Shown: piece by piece, positions 25,229-32,365 of the stretch
Numbering within the stretch: position 1 is the first letter of the stretch
Layout: every line of letters begins with the position of its first letter
DNA from: an uncultured Prevotellaceae bacterium
GTDB lineage: Bacteria > Bacteroidota > Bacteroidia > Bacteroidales > Bacteroidaceae
Length of the DNA: 33,529 bases
Direction of reading: 5' to 3'
Assembly (NCBI GenBank): GCA_900318915.1
Contig: ONMI01000017.1
Span: forward strand, 1 to 33,529
The notes under the pieces: generated by a model
The model's database searches: none
What the model saw: the letters and a program-made list of their open reading frames with translations, nothing else
Told to the model about the DNA's origin: nothing
Program-made: the position numbers and the translations under genes

Positions 25229-28200
25229 CTATTTTATCTCGTCGACACTTTCTTTCAGAAGACGTATCACGTCTTCGGCCGATATCTGGGCGTAAAGGTC
25301 GGCATCTTGCAGCAGCGCATCGGCCAGCGACCGCTTGTGCTGGTGTAGGCGGATGATCTTTTCCTCGATGGTGTTCGCAGCTATCAGACGGTAAACCGTC
25401 ACAGGACGTTCCTGGCCTATGCGGTAGGCGCGGTCGCTGGCTTGGTCTTCTATGGCGGGATTCCACCATGGGTCAAGATGCACCACGTAGTCGGCACCGG
25501 TCAGGTTCAAACCCAGACCGCCGGCCTTGAGGCTGATCAGGAACAGGGGCACATCGCTGGTTTGGAATTTCTGTACGAGCCGGGTGCGCTCTTGGGCATT
25601 GGTGCTGCCGTCGAGATAGTAGTAGAGTGGGGTGCCGTCGGATGGGCCTTGCTCTTTGTCGAGCGCCTCGCGTATCAGGGCCAAATGACTGGTGAACTGA
25701 CTGAACACAAGGGCACGGTGACCACCCTGGCGCAGTTCGGCTACGAGCTCAAGAAAGGCTTGGGTCTTGCTCGAGGCTATCCTTAGCTTCTTGTTCACCA
25801 ACTGCGGATGGCAGGCGGCTTGACGGAGCTTGGTAATCTCGGCCAGTGTCTGGAGGGCGCTCTTCGTGCCTTCTTCCAAATTGGCGATGGCTTGCTGGCG
25901 CAGGTTGTCGTAGAGGGCTTGCTCCTCAGCGCTCAGTTCCACACGCACCGTTATCTCTGTCTTCTCAGGCAGCTCGTTCAGCACATCGTCTTTCGTACGG
26001 CGCAGGAGGAAGGGGGAGAGTATCTTGCGCAGCAGTTGCTGGCGGGCCATGTCGTGGTCGCGCTCTATGGGCAGGATAAAGCGGTCGGCAAACTGCTGGT
26101 AGCTGCCCAGAAGTCCGGGGTTGGCAAACTGGAAGAGGTTCCATATCTCACTGAGATGGTTCTGAAGGGGAGTACCGGTCAGAAGCAGGCGGAAGTCGCC
26201 CTGAAGGGTCATGGCGTTCTTGGAGGTCTGGGTGTCGCGGTTCTTGATGGTGTGGGCTTCGTCAAGCACAATGCTGGTCCATGTGCGGCCGCTCAGCAGT
26301 TCACCCTCGGTCACCAGCAGTCCGTAGGTGGAGAGCACCACATCGCCGGCGTCTGCACCGTTCACTATCTTCTCTCGGGCTGTGCCGGCTTGGTTGAGCA
26401 AGCGCAATTTTAGTGTGGGGGCAAATCGCTGCAACTCTTGTTGCCAGTTGTGCAACACCGAGGTGGGCATCAGCACAAGCTGGGCGCCCTGGGGAGCGCG
26501 CTGTAGCAGCAGGGCTATGCTTTGAAGGGTCTTGCCCAGACCCATGTCGTCGGCCAGGCAGGCACCGGCACCCCAGTGGGCCAGACGGCTCATCCAGGTG
26601 TAGCCTTCTTGCTGATAGGGCCGAAGCGTGGCGTTCAGACCATCGGGCAGGGGATAGGTAAGACTGCCCGATTCCTTGATGCGCTGCATGAGCGTGGCAA
26701 ACTGCTCGTCGGCTTTCACCACGGCGCCTATCTCTTCCAGTTGGGTCAGTTGCATGCCGTTCATGGTGGCTATCTTCAGCTTCTTGCCGCGTCCGATGAG
26801 CATCTTGTCGATGGCTTCCAATTGCTTGCGCAGCTGCTCGCTCAGTGCCACGTATTCGTTGTCTCCCAGACGGATGAAGTTGCCTCGTCCCTCGTGCAGC
26901 CGTTCCAGCAGCTCAGCCATCTTGATTTTTTCTTTCTCGCCGATGTTCACATTGCCCTCCAACTCAAACCACTGACTGGCCGAACTGATCTTCAGTCGCA
27001 GACGGTCGGGGGTAATCATGGGCCGAACCACACGCATGCGCTCGCCTTGAGGCCATTCCACATAGGCTATTTCCTGAAGGGTGCGAAGCATCTCGAGCAA
27101 CTCCAGACACTGCGCAGTGTCGAGCGTCCAGTGGTCGGTGTCGGTCTCTTCTTTTGAAAAGGCGCCCATGTGCTTGCGGAGGGTCGTGCGGTTGGAGCGC
27201 TCGGCCTGCAGGTCGCGTTCGGCCTGCACTTGCTCTCCGTCAATCGTGGCGCTCACTATCTCCATACCTTTACCGGGCTGCTGGTAGGGCGGATGGCTAC
27301 CGAAGGGCTTTACGGCCAGTGAGATGCTGAACTGCAGATTCTCCATAGGGGCTATCTGTACGGCTATGAGCGAACTGGCCTCCACGTGCTTCAGGGTGGT
27401 GGAGTTCTTCAGCAGGGGGCTCATTACCATGAAGTCTTTGCTCAGTTGTTGCAATAATTTCGACAACTGCTTCTCGCTTTCCTTCGGAAAGGGACTGGCT
27501 TCCGTCAGCATGTCAAGCATCTTCTTCTGGGTGGAGCTTATCTCTGTCACACTCACTTGCTTGTCACCGCTCTTCGTTATGTTTATTCCGCCAGCTGCGT
27601 CTGTCTTTTTTAAGTTGACATTGGTCAGCACGACGTATTTGTTACCCCGGGGACTAACAGTCAGTTGAAGCGGCTCGTCCACAATGTCTATCCGCAGGCC
27701 ATTTTTGGCAGAGTAGACAGCCGGATGGCCTTTCAGGGCGGCTATCACCTTCTCTCCACCGAGCTCATATTCCACGGTTTTATACCATCCGTAGCTGTAG
27801 CTCTCTACCAACTTGCTCACCTTGTGGTCCTGTGGTGTCATACAAGCCACATCTCCCACGGCAAACTTGCTGAGCGATATGTTGCGGCCTTTGCTCCAGG
27901 TCACACCGTTGTCTTTCGACTTTTGCAGCTTGGGTTGTACGTCAAGATTTTGGAGGTCCACCACGTAGGCCACGCGTTCTTTTTCCAAATTCTTTCCTTC
28001 TGCTTTCAGGGCGCGGGTGCTGCTCATCCTGCTCACCTGCTCTATCACTTTCTCCCATTTATCCAGTCGCTTCACCTTGGGCAGCAACGGTTTTTTCAGA
28101 CCGGTGTCTTTACACAATTTCTCGGCTATCGGCCGAAGAGCGTCAATGTCGTCGGCAAAAAGCAACCGCAGATAGTTGTAGCCGGAGGCTATCACCCAGT

Positions 28201-29326
28201 CTTTGGTCTTCGCCATCACATCGGGCTCTTTCTCCAGCAGTTGGTAGTGGGTCATAAAAAGGGTGGACAAAACCTGGCTCATACGGTCTTTACAGGCCTC
28301 CATATGAACTCTTGAATAGAAGTTTCGGGCATCGTTCAGCTGGTGGTGGTGCAGCACCAACAGCATGGGGATACATTCTTGTAAGATGTTCGCCTTACGG
28401 CTTTTCAGCAACTTCTCGATGGTCTTGCGGGCCTTGGGGGTGCCTGTCTTGATGAGCGCCAGACCATAGGTGAAGTTGAGAAGGCCGTCGTAGAAATAGT
28501 CTTCTTTCTCTTCTTTCAGAATGGCTGCCAGCATCTCATAGGCTGCTGTCGCCTTCCCCTCATGCAGCAGCTTGATGGCTGTGAGCTGCCGGTGAAACAG
28601 GCTTCCAGGCACCATCTTCTTCATCACTTCGTCTATCTTGCCGCTTTGGAGAAACTCTACTTGATAGAGATAGGCGTCGCGGAATTGGTGGCGCAAGGAG
28701 TCGGGAAGACAGGGATTGTCCATGAATACCTGGCGTATGGGCTCAAGGTCTCGAATGGGGTCAAGCCGAAACCAGTCCCAGAAGATTCTCCTGTTGAATA
28801 CGGAGATAAGCAGTTCTCTGTTCAGCCGCTGAACGAATGCTGTTGCCTTTGGCTCTTTTACCAAGGTATGCAACAGGTCAATCCCGTTTCTTGTGCTTAC
28901 GAAATCTGCTGGCACGATTTTTTCCAGCTCTTCTTCGAAGGGCTGTCCGTTTTGATATTTGATAAAGGAGGTGCTGAAGTGAAACATAGAATCGGCGATG
29001 GGTCCTTCTGACTTGAAGGTGTCGTGGCGGCACAGCCTTGCATGGGTGTCGGGGTCTATCGTGCGCATCACATCAACCCATTTGTCGAAGTTCACATGTA
29101 CATCGGCGGAATAACCGTAACGGGTTATCCTCTGGCCCGTAAGCACATGGCCCTCTTGCCAGTGGAGCACGTTCTTCTCTATCGGTGTCACCGCTAAGTT
29201 GTAGTCTTCGTAAATCTCCCGTATGCCCATGTAGCTGTAGTCGTACATCGTGCAGGCCATGGTCTGTATCACGGGGTTGGCTATGCCTTCTATCGTGGGG
29301 CGTGTTTGAGTGCCTTTCTTTGCCAT
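25229..29326 (-). CDS. Large SNF2-family ATPase/helicase
   Basis: 1365 residues from the ATG at 29326; a TTG at 29350 is rejected because it lies inside a -7 box. The C-terminal about 470 residues are a complete SWI2/SNF2 motor: LRPYQQEGYTWM, Walker A DDMGLGKT near 922, DEAHTIKN near 1021, LTGTPLQN, and in the second RecA domain LVFSQFTSHL, LKAGGLGLNLTGADYV and the arginine-finger region DRAYRIGQ. The first about 890 residues show no zinc-finger SWIM motif; residues about 230-420 look like an alpha-solenoid, and 560-850 like a beta-rich bacterial SNF2-associated region. Such proteins are DNA translocases of unclear role. Its stop lies 3 bp from the convergent outer membrane protein stop. Confidence 0.92.
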   Translation of the reverse strand: MAKKGTQTRPTIEGIANPVIQTMACTMYDYSYMGIREIYEDYNLAVTPIEKNVLHWQEGHVLTGQRITRYGYSADVHVNFDKWVDVMRTIDPDTHARLCRHDTFKSEGPIADSMFHFSTSFIKYQNGQPFEEELEKIVPADFVSTRNGIDLLHTLVKEPKATAFVQRLNRELLISVFNRRIFWDWFRLDPIRDLEPIRQVFMDNPCLPDSLRHQFRDAYLYQVEFLQSGKIDEVMKKMVPGSLFHRQLTAIKLLHEGKATAAYEMLAAILKEEKEDYFYDGLLNFTYGLALIKTGTPKARKTIEKLLKSRKANILQECIPMLLVLHHHQLNDARNFYSRVHMEACKDRMSQVLSTLFMTHYQLLEKEPDVMAKTKDWVIASGYNYLRLLFADDIDALRPIAEKLCKDTGLKKPLLPKVKRLDKWEKVIEQVSRMSSTRALKAEGKNLEKERVAYVVDLQNLDVQPKLQKSKDNGVTWSKGRNISLSKFAVGDVACMTPQDHKVSKLVESYSYGWYKTVEYELGGEKVIAALKGHPAVYSAKNGLRIDIVDEPLQLTVSPRGNKYVVLTNVNLKKTDAAGGINITKSGDKQVSVTEISSTQKKMLDMLTEASPFPKESEKQLSKLLQQLSKDFMVMSPLLKNSTTLKHVEASSLIAVQIAPMENLQFSISLAVKPFGSHPPYQQPGKGMEIVSATIDGEQVQAERDLQAERSNRTTLRKHMGAFSKEETDTDHWTLDTAQCLELLEMLRTLQEIAYVEWPQGERMRVVRPMITPDRLRLKISSASQWFELEGNVNIGEKEKIKMAELLERLHEGRGNFIRLGDNEYVALSEQLRKQLEAIDKMLIGRGKKLKIATMNGMQLTQLEEIGAVVKADEQFATLMQRIKESGSLTYPLPDGLNATLRPYQQEGYTWMSRLAHWGAGACLADDMGLGKTLQSIALLLQRAPQGAQLVLMPTSVLHNWQQELQRFAPTLKLRLLNQAGTAREKIVNGADAGDVVLSTYGLLVTEGELLSGRTWTSIVLDEAHTIKNRDTQTSKNAMTLQGDFRLLLTGTPLQNHLSEIWNLFQFANPGLLGSYQQFADRFILPIERDHDMARQQLLRKILSPFLLRRTKDDVLNELPEKTEITVRVELSAEEQALYDNLRQQAIANLEEGTKSALQTLAEITKLRQAACHPQLVNKKLRIASSKTQAFLELVAELRQGGHRALVFSQFTSHLALIREALDKEQGPSDGTPLYYYLDGSTNAQERTRLVQKFQTSDVPLFLISLKAGGLGLNLTGADYVVHLDPWWNPAIEDQASDRAYRIGQERPVTVYRLIAANTIEEKIIRLHQHKRSLADALLQDADLYAQISAEDVIRLLKESVDEIK

Positions 29327-29347
29327 TTCGCGTCTTTTTTGATGATG

Positions 29348-29355
29348 CAAATTTA
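29348..29355 (-). promoter_or_regulatory. Bacteroidetes -7 box for the SNF2 gene
   Basis: TAAATTTG on the minus strand, perfect TAnnTTTG, 21 nt before the chosen ATG; its TTG is the false upstream start. No clear -33. Confidence 0.55.
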
Positions 29356-29428
29356 CTGTTTTTTGCGTTATAATCCGGCGTTCGTAGCGTATGTTTTTGC
29401 ATTATTCGCTTTCTTCGCCTTTTTTTAC

Positions 29429-29436
29429 TATTTTTG
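29429..29436 (+). promoter_or_regulatory. Bacteroidetes -7 box for the Gfo/Idh/MocA gene
   Basis: TATTTTTG, perfect TAnnTTTG, 21 nt before the ATG, with TTCG 20 nt upstream. Divergent from the SNF2 promoter. Confidence 0.6.
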
Positions 29437-29457
29437 TGCCATCTAATCTAATTCTAT

Positions 29458-30444
29458 ATGGCTGAAAATTTTAAAGTGGGAATAGTCGGTGCCGGATGGA
29501 TTGCGCAGAAGGCGGCCGTCACATTGATAGACCTCGATGGCATTGAGTGCTATGCCATCGCATCGCGTACGCTTTCCAAGGCACAGGACTTCGCACGGCA
29601 GTGGGGGGTAACCAAGGCGTATGGCTCGTATGACGAACTCATCAGCGATCCGTCGGTCGACCTCGTCTATGTGGCTACACCGCATTCACACCATTTCGAT
29701 GTCACCTGTCAGGCACTGCGTCAGGGCAAACCGTGCCTTGTGGAGAAGGCATTTATGGCCAACTACCGGCAGAGCCGCGCTGTCATCGACTTGGCGCACG
29801 AGCGTAAGGTGTTCCTGGCCGAAGCCATCTGGACGCGCTACCAACCGGTCGTGCAGACCGTGCGCCAACTTATCGCACAGGGCACCATCGGCACCCCGCG
29901 GCTCATCACGGCCACACTGGGCTACAGTATGGGCGACAAACCGCGAATCATGCGGCCTGACCTCTGTGGCGGAGCGCTGCTCGACCTCGGAGTCTATGCC
30001 ATTAATTTTGTGCGTATGTTCTGCGATGCCGATATCACAAAGGTGTCCTCGCAGTGTGTAAAGTCGGAGTCGGGCATGGATCTGACCAATGCCATCACCA
30101 TGACGCTCTCCAATGGCGTGCTGGCCAATGTGCAGTCGTCGGCGGCTTGTGTGGGCGACAATATTGGGGTCATCGCCGGTACGGAGGGACATATCATCAT
30201 CGACAATATCAACAATCCGCAGACAGTACGCATTCATGGACGCGACCGTGTCTTCGTGCGTGAGATAAAGGTGCCACAGCAGATTACGGGCTATGAGTAT
30301 CAGTTTGTAGCTTGCAAGGAGGCCATCGCACAGGGCCTACTCGAACCGCTCCAGATGCCGCATCAGGAGACACTCTATATCATGCAATTCATGGACAGCC
30401 TGCGCCGGGAATGGGGCGTACGCTATCCCATGGACGAGGAGTAG
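29458..30444 (+). CDS. Gfo/Idh/MocA-family NAD(P)-dependent oxidoreductase
   Basis: 328 residues. N-terminal Rossmann domain with VGIVGAGWIAQKAA (7-20), an ASRT loop, and VDLVYVATPHSHH near 68-79; the conserved EKP motif appears as VEKAF near 95-99, keeping the catalytic lysine. The C-terminal alpha/beta domain has GGALLDLGVYAINFV, the usual position of the second catalytic acid, and ends with MPHQETLYIMQFMDSLR. Members act on sugars, inositols, biliverdin or trans-dihydrodiols; the substrate cannot be told. Monocistronic, closed by a strong terminator. Confidence 0.92.
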   Translation: MAENFKVGIVGAGWIAQKAAVTLIDLDGIECYAIASRTLSKAQDFARQWGVTKAYGSYDELISDPSVDLVYVATPHSHHFDVTCQALRQGKPCLVEKAFMANYRQSRAVIDLAHERKVFLAEAIWTRYQPVVQTVRQLIAQGTIGTPRLITATLGYSMGDKPRIMRPDLCGGALLDLGVYAINFVRMFCDADITKVSSQCVKSESGMDLTNAITMTLSNGVLANVQSSAACVGDNIGVIAGTEGHIIIDNINNPQTVRIHGRDRVFVREIKVPQQITGYEYQFVACKEAIAQGLLEPLQMPHQETLYIMQFMDSLRREWGVRYPMDEE

Positions 30445-30476
30445 ACACTTATTCCACTTGACGGAAACCCAACTGT

Positions 30477-30513
30477 AAAAGCGCGTCTTTCCAATCGGAA
30501 AAACGCGCTTTTT
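30477..30513 (+). terminator. Intrinsic terminator of the oxidoreductase gene
   Basis: AAAAGCGCGT (30477-30486) pairs with ACGCGCTTTT (30503-30512). After one mismatch TTTCC pairs with GGAAA around the loop AATC. A short T-run follows. A/T symmetry makes it potentially bidirectional. Confidence 0.92.
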
Positions 30514-30602
30514 GCTGCCAGAGGGGGAAATCCCTACGCAACAGTAGGACTTTCCTCTCCGCTCTTTAGGCTTATTCCCTTTCGCCGCCAATACTTTTGC
30601 CC

Positions 30603-30610
30603 TATCTTTG
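30603..30610 (+). promoter_or_regulatory. Bacteroidetes -7 box for the His-rich protein gene
   Basis: TATCTTTG, perfect TAnnTTTG, 50 nt before the ATG, with TTTC 19 nt upstream. Confidence 0.6.
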
Positions 30611-30660
30611 CACCAGAGATAAGAAATAAAGTTAGTATCACCTTTTAAAAATATACAGTT

Positions 30661-31323
30661 ATGAAGAAGATGATGACCCTGGCAGTGATGATGACGATAG
30701 CCATCTCGGCCGCAGCAATGACATACAACGAGGCGCGCTCCGAAGCCCTCTTCCTTTCCGATAAAATGGCGTACGAGCTCGACCTCACCGAGGCACAGTA
30801 TGAGGCTGTCTACGAAATCAACCTCGACTACCTCATGAGCGTGAACAGCCGCTACGATATCAACGGACCTTGGTGGGACCGCCGCAACGCTGACCTTCGC
30901 CATGTACTTGCCGCTTGGCAGTACGACAGGTTCCTCCGCCTCAACTATTTCTACCGCCCCGTGTCGTGGCACGCCGGAGCATGGGTATTCCACATCCACA
31001 ACCGCTATGCCAACCGGGCGTTCTATTACAGACCGCGTCCCGCAGTGTTCCTGTCGTACAGGGGTGGCTACAACCGCATGCATGCTGGTTACTACGCCGG
31101 CCGTAACATCCACCGCCCGGCTGTGGCTCCCGGACATCACCACGGACATGGCCCCGCCATCCACCACGGACACGGTCCCGCTGGAAACCATGGTCACGGT
31201 CCCGCCGCCCACAATGGTCATGGCAGTCATAACCACGGTGCCATCGGCTCTTCTCATGGCCATGGCCACGGCCCTGCCGGTCACAATAGCGGTCACAACC
31301 GTCCCTCTCCCCGCCGCAGATAA
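30661..31323 (+). CDS. Secreted His/Gly-rich protein with LTxxQ-like helical domain
   Basis: 220 residues, not recognised by name. A signal peptide (MKKMMTLAVMMTIAISAAA) is followed by a helical segment EALFLSDKMAYELDLTEAQYE; the LTEAQ element is reminiscent of the LTxxQ motif of CpxP/Spy periplasmic proteins. Residues 70-145 are rich in Tyr, Arg, Trp and His. The last about 75 residues are a repeat tail of HGHGPA-type units with about 18 histidines in 55 residues, which would bind divalent metals such as Ni, Zn or Cu. DNA repeats underlie the tail (CAYGGNCAYGGNCC). Monocistronic. A role in envelope metal handling or stress is inference only. A 403-codon minus-strand frame across it is a shadow. 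Confidence 0.8.
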   Translation: MKKMMTLAVMMTIAISAAAMTYNEARSEALFLSDKMAYELDLTEAQYEAVYEINLDYLMSVNSRYDINGPWWDRRNADLRHVLAAWQYDRFLRLNYFYRPVSWHAGAWVFHIHNRYANRAFYYRPRPAVFLSYRGGYNRMHAGYYAGRNIHRPAVAPGHHHGHGPAIHHGHGPAGNHGHGPAAHNGHGSHNHGAIGSSHGHGHGPAGHNSGHNRPSPRRR

Positions 31324-31362
31324 GACCATAGATTCAATATATGCCTGATTCGTTAGGACCCG

Positions 31363-31408
31363 AAGGGCGTGATCACGCGGAAGCTTTTTCTGCACCGGTC
31401 GCGCCCTT
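31363..31408 (+). repeat. Nested inverted repeat downstream of the His-rich gene
   Basis: Outer arms AAGGGCG (31363-31369) and CGCCCTT (31402-31408) enclose a region whose left edge overlaps the 12-bp perfect palindrome GCGTGATCACGC (31367-31378). The inner palindrome and the outer stem are mutually exclusive. A T-run (31385-31389) follows the palindrome, so a weak terminator is possible. Confidence 0.4.
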
Positions 31409-31450
31409 GCTCCTATTTTTAAGCCACCGCTCACCCTTCTGCCCCCTCCA

Positions 31451-31504
31451 ATTATTCTGATTATTCTGATTCCTCCGATTATTCTGATTCCTCCGATTCC
31501 TCCG
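31451..31504 (+). repeat. Two-flavour 9-bp tandem repeat (6 units)
   Basis: Six exact, adjacent 9-mers: ATTATTCTG (A) and ATTCCTCCG (B) in the order A-A-B-A-B-B. Degenerate B-like units flank it (31442-31450 and 31505-31513). It lies in the 265-bp spacer between the His-rich gene and cbiL, where I find no gene. Confidence 0.92.
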
Positions 31505-31556
31505 ACCCCTCGCACATAATATCTTCTTTTCTCTTGCATTTTCGCCAAAAGTTTCC

Positions 31557-31564
31557 TAACTTCG
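31557..31564 (+). promoter_or_regulatory. Near-consensus -7 box for cbiL
   Basis: TAACTTCG, one mismatch to TAnnTTTG, 24 nt before the ATG; CTTG at 31533-31536 is 20 nt upstream in the -33 place. Confidence 0.45.
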
Positions 31565-31588
31565 CAGCATATTCATCAAAGTCATATC

Positions 31589-32302
31589 ATGCAGCAACCT
31601 GTCTCTTTCGTCTCACTTGGTCCGGGCGACCCGGAACTCATCACCGTAAAAGCGCTCAACCGCCTCCGCCAGGCGGATGTCATCATCGTTCCCGCCACGG
31701 CCAAGTCGGGGGACGGCGAAACCCGTGGGGAGACATCTTCACGGGCCGCTGATATCATTGCCCACTGGCAACTCGATGGCAAGGTGCAGCGCTATGTCAT
31801 CCCGATGCAGCACAATCTGGTCAAGGTATGGCTCGAGTATGAGAAAATGGCGGCAAGGGTGCTCAATCTCTACCAACAGGAAAAGAATGTGGTCATTGCT
31901 GTAGAAGGCGATGTGAGCATCTATGCTTCCATTCACTATGTGCTGGAGATGCTGAGCGCCTTGTACATCCCTACCGAGCAGCTTCCGGGCATCACGTCGT
32001 TTATCGCGGCGGCGGCCAGCGCCCAACTCTCCCTCATCGAGCACAGCCAGAGCCTCTCGGTGCTGCCCGGCAGGGCTGAGGAGGAAGAGCTCATGCTGCT
32101 GATGGAGACCGGGCACAATGTGGTGGTGATGAAATTGTCGCAGTGTGCACAGGATATCAAGGCGTTCATAGAGCGGCATCCTGATTTCTCTTACCACTAT
32201 TTTGAGAATGTGGGCACTCCCGAACAGTTCTACACGGATTCTCCCCAAACCATTCTGGATAGGGACATCCCTTATTTCTCCATGCTCATCATCCAGCATT
32301 GA
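31589..32302 (+). CDS. cbiL: Precorrin-2 C20-methyltransferase
   Basis: SAM-dependent tetrapyrrole methylase (CbiL/CobI type) that methylates C20 of (cobalt-)precorrin-2 in cobalamin synthesis. 237 residues: VSLGPGDPELITVKALN at the start, the Rossmann-like methylase loop, VVIAVEGDVSIYAS near 92-105, ELPGI-like LPGITSFIAAAA near 132-143, and GHNVVVMKLS near 170-179. Length is normal. No other cobalamin gene is in the window, so the gene is either isolated or part of a dispersed pathway. It could cotranscribe with the AmmeMemoRadiSam gene 63 bp downstream. Confidence 0.9.
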   Translation: MQQPVSFVSLGPGDPELITVKALNRLRQADVIIVPATAKSGDGETRGETSSRAADIIAHWQLDGKVQRYVIPMQHNLVKVWLEYEKMAARVLNLYQQEKNVVIAVEGDVSIYASIHYVLEMLSALYIPTEQLPGITSFIAAAASAQLSLIEHSQSLSVLPGRAEEEELMLLMETGHNVVVMKLSQCAQDIKAFIERHPDFSYHYFENVGTPEQFYTDSPQTILDRDIPYFSMLIIQH

Positions 32303-32365
32303 GACGGCTTGCCGCCTCGGTAGTATCGCATTATCCTCCATTTACAGCCACCAATGATTGATGTC

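Noticed and set aside
25229-29326. Defence island around the SNF2 helicase
   Set aside because: Neighbours are an outer membrane protein and a sugar-type oxidoreductase; no nuclease, methylase or mobile element is present.
30337-31548. 403-codon minus-strand open frame with Gly/Ile repeats
   Set aside because: Runs antisense through the His-rich gene and the 9-bp repeat; its repeats only mirror those DNA repeats.
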